This document shows positions 39,376 to 48,333 of a stretch of DNA of 64,000 bases, in pieces (position 1 is the stretch's first letter; every line of letters begins with the position of its first letter). The notes under the pieces are model-generated. The model was not told the DNA's origin. It saw only the letters and a list, made by a program, of their open reading frames with translations, and ran no database searches. This stretch comes from Chitinophagaceae bacterium (GTDB lineage: Bacteria > Bacteroidota > Bacteroidia > Chitinophagales > Chitinophagaceae): the NCBI GenBank assembly GCA_947381435.1, contig CANCVE010000005.1, positions 33,474 through 97,473 on the forward strand, read 5' to 3'. The translations under genes were made by a program, and so were the position numbers.

Positions 39376-42111
39376 ATGAAGGAACTGTGTAAAAATAAAG
39401 TAAAAACATTTTGGGCGTATACTGCTTGGATAAGTTTGTTCGTAATTGTGTTGCAATTAACAGCTAGTGGATTGCCCTCATTAATTCATTCGTCTAAAGA
39501 ATATTTATCTACTGATACAATTCCGAAAAGAAACAATACGCCTTCACTAAAAAAGAATACCCCTTTACCAATACCCGCGCAAGCTGCAATAGTAGACACT
39601 TCTTTGCGAAATAATAAAGATTCCATTATAAAGATTGATACCCTCAATATTTCGAAAGATAGTTTAGATGCCCCCATCAGTTACGAAGCATCAGACTCTG
39701 GCGTACTTATTATTCCTACAAAAGAATTTACGCTGTATGGCAAGGCAAAGGTGTCTAATAAGGATGTAAACCTAGATGCGGCTACCATAAAATACAATTC
39801 TGGAACACAATTGGTGCAGGCTTACGGTGCAAAAGACACAACAGGCAATCCGTATAGTAAACCTAATTTGACGCAAGGAGCAACTAAAACCATCAGCGAT
39901 TCTATTCTTTTCAGTCTAAAAACATTAAAAGGTCTTACTAAGAATACTTATTTGCAAGACGGTGAAATGTATGTGAATGCACAGGTGCTTAAAAAAGTAA
40001 ATAAAACAGATTATTATGGCTATAGGGCTAGGTTTACTACTTGCAACCTCGACACACCACACTTTGCCTTTAGGGCACGAAAAATAAAGATGGTTACCAA
40101 TAAGCTAGCCGTTACTGGCCCTACTACACCAGAAATAGAAGGAGTACCCTTGCCTATTGGGATACCTTTTGGCATTTTTCCGCTAGCACAAGGTCGACAT
40201 TCGGGTGTGTTGCCCCCTGCCTTTGCCACGAGCGAAAACTATGGTTTAGGACTAGAAGGCTTAGGCTATTATAAGGTAGTTAATGATAATCTGGATGTTA
40301 CCCTTAGAAGCGATATCTACTCTTATGGAGGATGGAGGGTGACTGCAAGCCCCAAATATTTAAAAAGATACCGATACCAAGGTAATCTGGATGTAACGGT
40401 GCAACACACAAAATCGTTGAATGCAGTGGGATATGGCGGATTTGTTGAGGATGAGTTTACAACCAGCAATTCGTACATGATAAACTGGAACCATAACCAA
40501 GATCAGCGTGTAAGACCAGGAACTAGCTTTGGAGCTAACGTGCATTTTGGTAGCACTCGTTTCAATCAAAATGTGCAGAATAATCCTTTTATAACTTATA
40601 ATAACCAATTAAGCTCTACCGTTAATTACTCAAAGAATTTTAAAGACAAGGCAAATGTGGCTTTGTCATTTAATCATAGCCAAAATAGTATAACACATTT
40701 AGTAAACTTAATATTGCCTAGTGTTTCTGGTAGTGTGGTAACATTTTACCCTTTTCAGCGTAAGGAAATGGTGGGTACGCCAAAGTGGTACGAGAAGCTA
40801 GGCATTGGCTATAGCGGTAGCCTTACTAATGAACTTGCATTTTACGATACTGCTTTTAGCCTAAAAAGAATGCTTGATACCTTACAATGGGGTGCCACAC
40901 ATAGTATTCCTATCTCCTTATCGCTACCTTCTTTAGGCCCTGTACAAATATCGCCAAGTGTTTCTTTTTCGCACAAATGGTATGGGCAATCTATACTTAG
41001 AAAATGGGACGATGCCAACAATAAAATAGATACTGTTATTACCAAAGGTTTCTATACTGGCAGCCAGATGAGCTTTGGGGTTAGTGCCAATACACGTGTG
41101 TTTGGTACAGTAAACTTTGGTAAGAAAAGTAATATTGTGGCAATAAGACACGAGATGAGGCCAAGCATTGGCTTTAGCTATACGCCAGACTTATCGAGCC
41201 AAAACTTTTATACCGTAAAGGTTGACACCATAAATAAGGTTGGGCACTATATGCGTTACTCTAAGTTTGATGGTGTTACACCGGGTGCTTATGGCGAAGG
41301 AAACTCTGGTGCGGTTAGCTTTGGTATAGACAATACGCTAGAGATGAAGGTGAAGGATAGTAAAGATACCACAAAAGAGGATGCAACTAAAAAAGTAAAA
41401 CTAATAGATGGGTTTGGGTTTAGTGGATCGTATAACTTAATGGCGGATAGCTTTGCGCTAAGTAATATATCCTTCAACTTTAGGAGTACTTTGTTTAAAG
41501 TGGTGAATATAACTTCCGGCTTTACACTTGATCCTTATGCCGTAGATAAATATGGTTATAGACTAAAGAATTATTATTGGACTGGGAAAGACTTAAACTT
41601 TGGCCGTATTACCAATGGAAACATTGCCTTATCTACTTCTTTTAAAAGCAAAACCAAGGATGGTAAAGCAGGAAAAGACAGTATCCCTTTAGATCCATTT
41701 ATGACACCCGAAGAGCAACAACAACAATTGCAGTATACACGAAGTAATCCGCAGGAGTTTACAGATTTCAATATTCCGTGGTCTGTAACGCTAGGTTATT
41801 CCCTCAATTTCTCCAAGCAATTAATGTCTAACTACGTTTATAAGAACGTTTTTACATCTAGTTTAAATTTTAATGGAGACTTCAACCTGACGGAGAAATG
41901 GAAGGTTGGGGGATCTGGCAACTACGACTTTAATGAAAATAAGGTTCAGTACCTAAGTATGTTTATTACCCGCGAAATGCATTGCTGGCAGTTGGCCATA
42001 AATATTACCCCGATAGGCCCTTCTCGATCCTTCAACATTACCATCAACCCCAAGGCGGGCATTCTTAGAGATTTAAAGATTAATAGAAGCAGGTACTTTT
42101 CTAGCAATTAG
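39376..42111 (+). CDS. LptD/OstA-like outer membrane protein
   Basis: ORF 916 aa from 39361 (first codon TTG); ATG at 39376 more likely; OstA-like KEFTLYGKAKVSNKDVNLDAATIKYNS then long beta-barrel. Confidence 0.82.
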   Translation: MKELCKNKVKTFWAYTAWISLFVIVLQLTASGLPSLIHSSKEYLSTDTIPKRNNTPSLKKNTPLPIPAQAAIVDTSLRNNKDSIIKIDTLNISKDSLDAPISYEASDSGVLIIPTKEFTLYGKAKVSNKDVNLDAATIKYNSGTQLVQAYGAKDTTGNPYSKPNLTQGATKTISDSILFSLKTLKGLTKNTYLQDGEMYVNAQVLKKVNKTDYYGYRARFTTCNLDTPHFAFRARKIKMVTNKLAVTGPTTPEIEGVPLPIGIPFGIFPLAQGRHSGVLPPAFATSENYGLGLEGLGYYKVVNDNLDVTLRSDIYSYGGWRVTASPKYLKRYRYQGNLDVTVQHTKSLNAVGYGGFVEDEFTTSNSYMINWNHNQDQRVRPGTSFGANVHFGSTRFNQNVQNNPFITYNNQLSSTVNYSKNFKDKANVALSFNHSQNSITHLVNLILPSVSGSVVTFYPFQRKEMVGTPKWYEKLGIGYSGSLTNELAFYDTAFSLKRMLDTLQWGATHSIPISLSLPSLGPVQISPSVSFSHKWYGQSILRKWDDANNKIDTVITKGFYTGSQMSFGVSANTRVFGTVNFGKKSNIVAIRHEMRPSIGFSYTPDLSSQNFYTVKVDTINKVGHYMRYSKFDGVTPGAYGEGNSGAVSFGIDNTLEMKVKDSKDTTKEDATKKVKLIDGFGFSGSYNLMADSFALSNISFNFRSTLFKVVNITSGFTLDPYAVDKYGYRLKNYYWTGKDLNFGRITNGNIALSTSFKSKTKDGKAGKDSIPLDPFMTPEEQQQQLQYTRSNPQEFTDFNIPWSVTLGYSLNFSKQLMSNYVYKNVFTSSLNFNGDFNLTEKWKVGGSGNYDFNENKVQYLSMFITREMHCWQLAINITPIGPSRSFNITINPKAGILRDLKINRSRYFSSN

Positions 42112-42147
42112 AAAGTAATTAGTCGAAAGTCAAAAGTTATAAATCAC

Positions 42148-42378
42148 TTGAGTTGACATTAGTAATACATCCGTTGACTAGATTATTGACTCCTGATGCA
42201 ATACTATTGCTTCCATTGACTAGATTATTGCCTCACGAAGCAATATTATTGCTTCCATTGACTAATTTATTGCCTCTAAAATCAATACTATAGCTTCCGT
42301 TGACTAAGTTTTTGCCTCGCGAGACAATAATATTGCTTACGTTGACTATATTATTGCTTCGCGAGGCGATAATAGTTC
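42148..42378. repeat. 21-bp degenerate tandem array D (11 units, alternating X/Y types)
   Basis: ttgagttgacattagtaatac|atccgttgactagattattga|ctcctgatgcaatactattgc|ttccattgactagattattgc|ctcacgaagcaatattattgc|ttccattgactaatttattgc|ctctaaaatcaatactatagc|ttccgttgactaagtttttgc|ctcgcgagacaataatattgc|ttacgttgactatattattgc|ttcgcgaggcgataatagttc. Confidence 0.95.
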
Positions 42379-42390
42379 ATTACGCTAGAT

Positions 42391-43806
42391 TTATTTACTG
42401 ATAATAAAAGTATTGTACGAGCCGGCTGTAAGGGTTGCAGTCATGGTTTTATTGCCTATTACGATGGAAAAAGGCTTTTCCTGTTTTTTATTTTCAACTA
42501 CCACAACTATGCTTCCATCAGGATTCTTAAACGAGAGTGCATTGCTATCTTTCTTATCATTTTTAAGTAAATACGCACCTGGGCTTACAAACCTGCTAAA
42601 GTGTTTCATAACATAAAACTGAGGATTGTAAATTACTTTCTTAGCTTTTGTATCAATGGTTATTGAGCTGTTTTGACTCCATGCCCAGCTACTCAACCCT
42701 GTTTCATCAAGTACCATATTCCAATACATGTAGGCTTGGCAACCACCTGTTAGGTATTGTTTCATTAAACCATAAGTATCATCGGCTTCCTTCCAAGTAT
42801 TCTTTCCATTATAACACTTAGTTTCTGTTTCCATCATTGGCAAGCTCGTATTTCTTCTTAGAAAAGATAAAATAAAGCGGCTATTGTATTGCAATCCTAA
42901 GCCCGATATGTATTGCATCGTTTCTTTATCATCCAATATGTGCTTAAACCAACTAGAATCTTTATTGGTGATAGTTCCTAACCATATCTGTGCAGGAATC
43001 TTTTCCTTTTTAAATGTAGGCCCTAAGTAATTCTTTATGTAGTTATTCATTGTTTCTGGATTATCCCATTTGCAAGAAGGATACTTGGTTTCATAAATAG
43101 GCTCATTTTGCGGATGAATCTGGTAAATATCAATACCTGCTTTCTTGTATTCCAACACATACTTAGCTTGGTAATGAGCATAAGTGTTTAGGATAGCAGG
43201 TTCCATTCTCAAACTTCCGCTATCATACTTGTTGTTGGTTTTCATCCAAGCGGGCGGACTCCAAGGTGAAGCCCATATTTTAAGCTTTGGGTTTACGTTC
43301 AAAGCCGCCTTTATATAGGGTATTAAATATTTGTTATCACGCTCTATCGAGAAACCTTTTAAGTCATAATCTCCAGGCACATCATCATAAGAATAAGCAT
43401 CAATGGCAAAATCGCTTGCTGCCATTGGTGTACGACAAATGTTGAATCTGCTACCATCCTTTTGGTTAAACAAAGCGTTTATAACCTCATTTCTATCTTT
43501 CTCGTCCAAAGCAAGAATTGCTTTCCATCCCAATTCATTGAAGCAACCACCCCAACCTGTTATCTGTTGTTCGGTAGCTTTTGTATCAATAATAAGTGCA
43601 GAATCGAGGTTTTCGGATGCTATTTTATGTAATTGCAAAGGATTTTGTTCTACCCATTGAGCTTGTTCGGTAGTTGTAACCCATTTTACTTTTTGGGCAT
43701 TCAAATTAATAACTAGACCTAGCAATAAAAACAAGGATACACCTATATGTAGGGGCATCTTAATGTTTAATGACATTGGGACTATTTGAATTGTACGCTT
43801 CTTCAT
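42391..43806 (-). CDS. Glycoside hydrolase family 30
   Basis: ORF 471 aa; QQITGWGGCFNELGWKAILALD, RTPMAASDFAIDAYSYDD, KIWASPWSPPAWMKTN, IHPQNEP. Confidence 0.9.
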   Translation of the reverse strand: MKKRTIQIVPMSLNIKMPLHIGVSLFLLLGLVINLNAQKVKWVTTTEQAQWVEQNPLQLHKIASENLDSALIIDTKATEQQITGWGGCFNELGWKAILALDEKDRNEVINALFNQKDGSRFNICRTPMAASDFAIDAYSYDDVPGDYDLKGFSIERDNKYLIPYIKAALNVNPKLKIWASPWSPPAWMKTNNKYDSGSLRMEPAILNTYAHYQAKYVLEYKKAGIDIYQIHPQNEPIYETKYPSCKWDNPETMNNYIKNYLGPTFKKEKIPAQIWLGTITNKDSSWFKHILDDKETMQYISGLGLQYNSRFILSFLRRNTSLPMMETETKCYNGKNTWKEADDTYGLMKQYLTGGCQAYMYWNMVLDETGLSSWAWSQNSSITIDTKAKKVIYNPQFYVMKHFSRFVSPGAYLLKNDKKDSNALSFKNPDGSIVVVVENKKQEKPFSIVIGNKTMTATLTAGSYNTFIISK

Positions 43807-43839
43807 ATTGTTATCAATTATTTATTAATAGTACATTGA

Positions 43840-44613
43840 TTAATTCTTAACGAATTTGTTTAATGAGCAATCTTTTATCAGCTTCAATCCTTCAATTACA
43901 GATGCAGCATTTAGTTCGGCACCTACAAAGTTGGTATGTGTATGGTCTGTAGTAAAGAAGGATTTTACTTTTTCTTGACCCATTTCTTCCCAATGTTTAG
44001 CAATAATGCTATTTAGATTTATGTAGAAAGCACCTGTAGTTTTGGCAGTTTCCTCAGCCCATTGCGGATATTGGTCTTCTACAACCACTTTACCATCCTT
44101 CCATTTATCTCTTGGCACCAACGAACAAATAATAACAGTTGCCCCTTTTGCCTTGGCCTCATTTACCATTTTTCGCATATACCAACCGTAAGTATGTACT
44201 GTTTCTGGTTTATTTGTTTTTGGATTAATGATGTCCTTTATTTCTTCCCCTGTGCCTTTTATCGTTCCTCTTGCCCTTGCTGTATCATCTAATGGGCTGC
44301 CATCATTATGACCAAACTGCATCATCAGATAGTCGCCCGGTTTAATGGCATCAACTACTTTATCCCACAATCCATCTCTAATAAAAGTTCGAGAACTAGT
44401 GCCCGGCTTGGCGCGGTTTACAATTGCAATCCTATTTGTATCGAGATGTTCTCTCAACAGTGTTCCCCAACCCCAATGTAAGTTGGTTCCATTTCCATCA
44501 CTATTTTGCACCGTAGAATCGCCAATAATGAATACTGACTGCTTTCTTTGTTGCACTATAAAGGCAAAAGAAGTAAGAGCAAATGCACACAATACAAAAA
44601 GGGGTTTCCTCAT
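43840..44613 (-). CDS. SGNH/GDSL esterase, CE12-like (rhamnogalacturonan acetylesterase)
   Basis: ORF 257 aa; FIIGDSTVQNSDGNG, GHND, TTDHTHTN. Confidence 0.88.
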   Translation of the reverse strand: MRKPLFVLCAFALTSFAFIVQQRKQSVFIIGDSTVQNSDGNGTNLHWGWGTLLREHLDTNRIAIVNRAKPGTSSRTFIRDGLWDKVVDAIKPGDYLMMQFGHNDGSPLDDTARARGTIKGTGEEIKDIINPKTNKPETVHTYGWYMRKMVNEAKAKGATVIICSLVPRDKWKDGKVVVEDQYPQWAEETAKTTGAFYINLNSIIAKHWEEMGQEKVKSFFTTDHTHTNFVGAELNAASVIEGLKLIKDCSLNKFVKN

Positions 44614-44649
44614 TTTATTATTTTATAAATAATGTATTAGTATTGAAAT

Positions 44650-46338
44650 TTAATAAGCCCATCTAGGGTCGCCGATGGTTCCACCACTAAGGCTCGAAGA
44701 AAATATTGGGTCAGTTGCTGGAACATTAACTAGACTAAAACTAGTTGTACTTGGCGTCCATCCAAGATCATCAATAATATTATCGGTTTGTTCTAATCCA
44801 GTTAAAACTAAATCAAAGCCTCCTACGGAAGAGGCAAACTTGAAGTAATTATTATTGGAAAATATCAATTTATTTCCGGCCGCACCACCACGGTAAGCAG
44901 CTGTTTTTACAGTACCTGTTCCCATTGGTGTATTTGCCAATATACTATTACTCAAAGTATAATTTACTTGATTGGCATTTGCATCGAATAAGAGATATTT
45001 TGCATTGCCGCCAATGTTGTTGATAGTGCAATAATCGATAGTGATTTGAGGTTTAACTGTAGGTTTAGCCAATGTGGTCCCCATATTTATTAGCCCTTCA
45101 CCCATATTGTAAAAGGTAGATTTAGTGAAGCTGACTTCATTAAATTGAAGTTTCTCTAAAGAGCAAGAATAATATCCGGAGTTATTTGCTAAATCAATAT
45201 TATATATCTGACAATTGTTTATACTGATAGACCCGATTTTGAAATTATTGGCAACTGCGCCAACATTCCCTCTAATAACACAACGAGAATATTCGTGAAT
45301 GATGCAATTATCTATTTTAACATTAGTGAAGGTGGCAGGTGCGCCCGGAGTAGCAGCACTTCCTAATAGCTGAAGGAAAGTGGTGCCGTTACTAGAACCA
45401 CCATAGCTTGCATTAAAGTCTATTCCTGCAAGTGTAATACCAGCGCCATCACCTACAACATCTATTTCTTTTGACAGCACTTTAGTATCTGTTGGATTGT
45501 TAGAAACGGATCTGATAGTAATAGTTTTTTGCAAAACGCTTGTTGCATTGGATAAAGTATACGTTCCTGGATTTAACCCTATAATATCTCCATCTGCTGC
45601 TGCGGCAATGGCAGCCGCCAAATCATCAACATCAGGATTAAGAATGGTGGTATAATTAATGGCGGGTGCAGTGGTAAAAGTTAGAATACCAAGACTCTTC
45701 TTTCCGGCAAATAACTGAATAGTATATTTTGTACCAGGCAATAAATCAGTTACTTGTTTTGCGCCTAAGGCTACTTCGTCAGCAGAAACATTACTTGCAA
45801 CAGCCACCCCATTCTTTGGCGTCAGAACAACACTAGTAACCTTTTGGGTATAGCTATTTAAATACCAATGTAAAAGAACAGAATTTGCACTTATCTCAAA
45901 ATCTCTGATTGCCTTGAGGTATTGTAATCCCATCAATTTAAAAGTACCCACTTTAGTAAAATAATGAGATGCTGCAAATACACTGTACGGGTTAATTTTC
46001 ACCCTACTGTAGTATGGCGTATTGAGTGCAATAACAGAATCTGTAGCATACGCAAAAGTTGTATCTGTAATTACAGAAAAATCGATAGTAGAAAAAGATG
46101 AGTCCTTAGATGCCTCGATAGTATAAGTCATTCCACTAGTTGCATATACTGGCGCTGTAAATGAAAACCTTGCAGAATCCTTATTTGCTTTTACTGCCAA
46201 ATTGTAAGGCGTAAAAGACCGCCTAGTAGACGCATCTACTACTGTACCATCTACAGACTTATTGCACGATGTTATTGTAAATACTATCGATAAACCAACA
46301 AAAATGGCTATCGCTACTTTTAGAGTATGTTTTTTCAT
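44650..46338 (-). CDS. PUL lipoprotein, DUF4957/DUF5123-like right-handed beta-helix
   Basis: ORF 565 aa; lipoprotein signal ITSCNKS, fibronectin-like N-terminus, DGDIIGLNPGTYTLSN beta-helix repeats. Confidence 0.75.
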   Translation of the reverse strand: MKKHTLKVAIAIFVGLSIVFTITSCNKSVDGTVVDASTRRSFTPYNLAVKANKDSARFSFTAPVYATSGMTYTIEASKDSSFSTIDFSVITDTTFAYATDSVIALNTPYYSRVKINPYSVFAASHYFTKVGTFKLMGLQYLKAIRDFEISANSVLLHWYLNSYTQKVTSVVLTPKNGVAVASNVSADEVALGAKQVTDLLPGTKYTIQLFAGKKSLGILTFTTAPAINYTTILNPDVDDLAAAIAAAADGDIIGLNPGTYTLSNATSVLQKTITIRSVSNNPTDTKVLSKEIDVVGDGAGITLAGIDFNASYGGSSNGTTFLQLLGSAATPGAPATFTNVKIDNCIIHEYSRCVIRGNVGAVANNFKIGSISINNCQIYNIDLANNSGYYSCSLEKLQFNEVSFTKSTFYNMGEGLINMGTTLAKPTVKPQITIDYCTINNIGGNAKYLLFDANANQVNYTLSNSILANTPMGTGTVKTAAYRGGAAGNKLIFSNNNYFKFASSVGGFDLVLTGLEQTDNIIDDLGWTPSTTSFSLVNVPATDPIFSSSLSGGTIGDPRWAY

Positions 46339-46419
46339 TTCAAGCAATATTTAGCTTATTTAATAATGTAACTACTGTTTATTTAATACCCTCCTTTAGT
46401 AAAAAGGATAATAACAGCT

Positions 46420-48312
46420 TTACTGGTAGGCAAAGTTTTGAATAACCCCGCCTCTATTTTCATTAATAAAATTGTTTGGATAAGGTAATAGCTCTTTTGC
46501 ATTTTGGACATACCGACTTACATAACCACTATTTATGTCGAACAAATACGATGAAGCAAGTATTCCATTGGTGTAAGTGCCGGCATCTTTTCTCCAAGGA
46601 ACCCTTACTGGATATGCTGCAGGAGCAGAAGTAACGGAACTTTTCTTGAAGAATGCAGCATTAGGCCCCCCTCCATTCATTTTTAGGGTAGCCGACTCAT
46701 TAGCACAAGAGCCATTACTAAATGCAGTATCAACTGCATATACATAATCTGGATAATTACTATAAGGATTGCCATCTGTGGGAGAACCAATTGCAAACTG
46801 TGCAATTTTCCTTTTCGTTTCGGCAATTTTGGTGTCGAGCAAATTCCATCTTATCAAGTCATATTTTCTAATTCCTTCACCTCCAAACTCTAAGAGTCTT
46901 TCTTTTACAATGGCATTAAAGAATCCGTCATGATCTGTTGGGGTAGTTGGTATTGGGTTACTACCATAAGCTCTCTGTTGAACCTTTTGCAATGCGGAAA
47001 GAGGGGAAATGGAACCACTGAAATCTTGTAATTCATTGGCTGCTTCAGCATACATTAACAAAACATCAGCATACCGGATAATTGGCCAGTTTATGCCATA
47101 CGTGCTAGTAATAGAGGCATTGAAGCCTGTCCATGATTTTCTGAATTTGCCAATATTCATCGAAGCAGCACCGGTTACTATTTTTTGGTTATGTGTTTTA
47201 GTTGCATCAGTTTGTACTTTAAAATACGACAGTGTAACTTCTCTTCTTGAATCGATGCCCAAGGTATCAAACTCATAAAAGTACGTTGGCACTGCTGCTA
47301 AATCTCCTCCGTCTGTACCCCAAGATGGCGTGCCTACAAAATTTAATCCATTCAAGCTACCCAAGTTACTATCATTTACCTGACCGAACATCGCCACTTC
47401 AAACATTAGTTCATACGTATCATCGTATCTGGTAGAGGTATGCAGGGACTTAAATATGTTTTCATAAACAGGATTCAATCCATGTTTGCCAGAATTAATA
47501 ATATCCAAACATTCATCAAAGGCTATCTTGTAATAAGTAAGATAGTCGGCCCTGCGTTCCATTCTTCTTGTATCATTTCTTAATGAATAACCTCCTCTAG
47601 CCAAAGCTATACGAGCCCTTAATCCTTTAATAGCCCCCTTTGTTATACGAAAATCCCCATAAGTTGGAATAGCATCTCTCCATGGAACTAAATCTTCTGC
47701 TAATTTCAAATCGCTTAAAATTCGGTCATAGGTACTATCTCTATTTACATTTCCAGAAAAGTTTGAAGGTCTATCAGCAGCAGGAATAAAAGATGCTGGC
47801 ACATCGCCCCAATGCCTAATCAATTCGTAATAAAATTGAGCACGAAGCGTCAGCGCTTCTCCGTAGTACATTGCCAATGCTTGTTTTTGTGCAGCCGTTC
47901 CATTATTATACAATTTAGATGCTGGTATATACTTACAAGCAATATTTGCTCTCTCTATACCATTATATAATTGCACCATTACATTGTAAAGCACCGTACT
48001 TTCTTTGCCAGCACCAAAATTTGCAATTGCATAAGTAGCAGATGGGTCAAAAGAAGAACTTGATTTGTATGTAAATTCATCTGAACCCAACGGGAAATAA
48101 ATAGAGAGTTGTCTGCCATAACCACTTGGCCCAGTTAAATCTGTGTAAATGCCCACAACCTGGCTATTGGTATAGTTTACATCTTCAAAAGTTTCTGCCA
48201 GGCTAAGATTAGAAGGAGACTTGTAGTCCAAATATTTATTACATGAGCCTAAGGCAAGTGTTACAATAGCAACAGGCACCATTAATAAACATTTATAATT
48301 CATATTTTTCAT
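46420..48312 (-). CDS. susD: RagB/SusD family nutrient-uptake lipoprotein
   Basis: ORF 630 aa; LGSCNKYLDYKSPSNLSLAETF, NIACKYIP, ALTLRAQFYYELIRHWGDVP. Confidence 0.93.
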   Translation of the reverse strand: MKNMNYKCLLMVPVAIVTLALGSCNKYLDYKSPSNLSLAETFEDVNYTNSQVVGIYTDLTGPSGYGRQLSIYFPLGSDEFTYKSSSSFDPSATYAIANFGAGKESTVLYNVMVQLYNGIERANIACKYIPASKLYNNGTAAQKQALAMYYGEALTLRAQFYYELIRHWGDVPASFIPAADRPSNFSGNVNRDSTYDRILSDLKLAEDLVPWRDAIPTYGDFRITKGAIKGLRARIALARGGYSLRNDTRRMERRADYLTYYKIAFDECLDIINSGKHGLNPVYENIFKSLHTSTRYDDTYELMFEVAMFGQVNDSNLGSLNGLNFVGTPSWGTDGGDLAAVPTYFYEFDTLGIDSRREVTLSYFKVQTDATKTHNQKIVTGAASMNIGKFRKSWTGFNASITSTYGINWPIIRYADVLLMYAEAANELQDFSGSISPLSALQKVQQRAYGSNPIPTTPTDHDGFFNAIVKERLLEFGGEGIRKYDLIRWNLLDTKIAETKRKIAQFAIGSPTDGNPYSNYPDYVYAVDTAFSNGSCANESATLKMNGGGPNAAFFKKSSVTSAPAAYPVRVPWRKDAGTYTNGILASSYLFDINSGYVSRYVQNAKELLPYPNNFINENRGGVIQNFAYQ

Positions 48313-48333
48313 TGCGAGTGATTTAGAGAATAA

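Noticed and set aside
14973-42378. 21-bp arrays as CRISPR arrays
   Set aside because: Unit length of 21 bp is too short, there are no conserved ~30-bp repeats with unique ~30-bp spacers, and no cas genes in the window.
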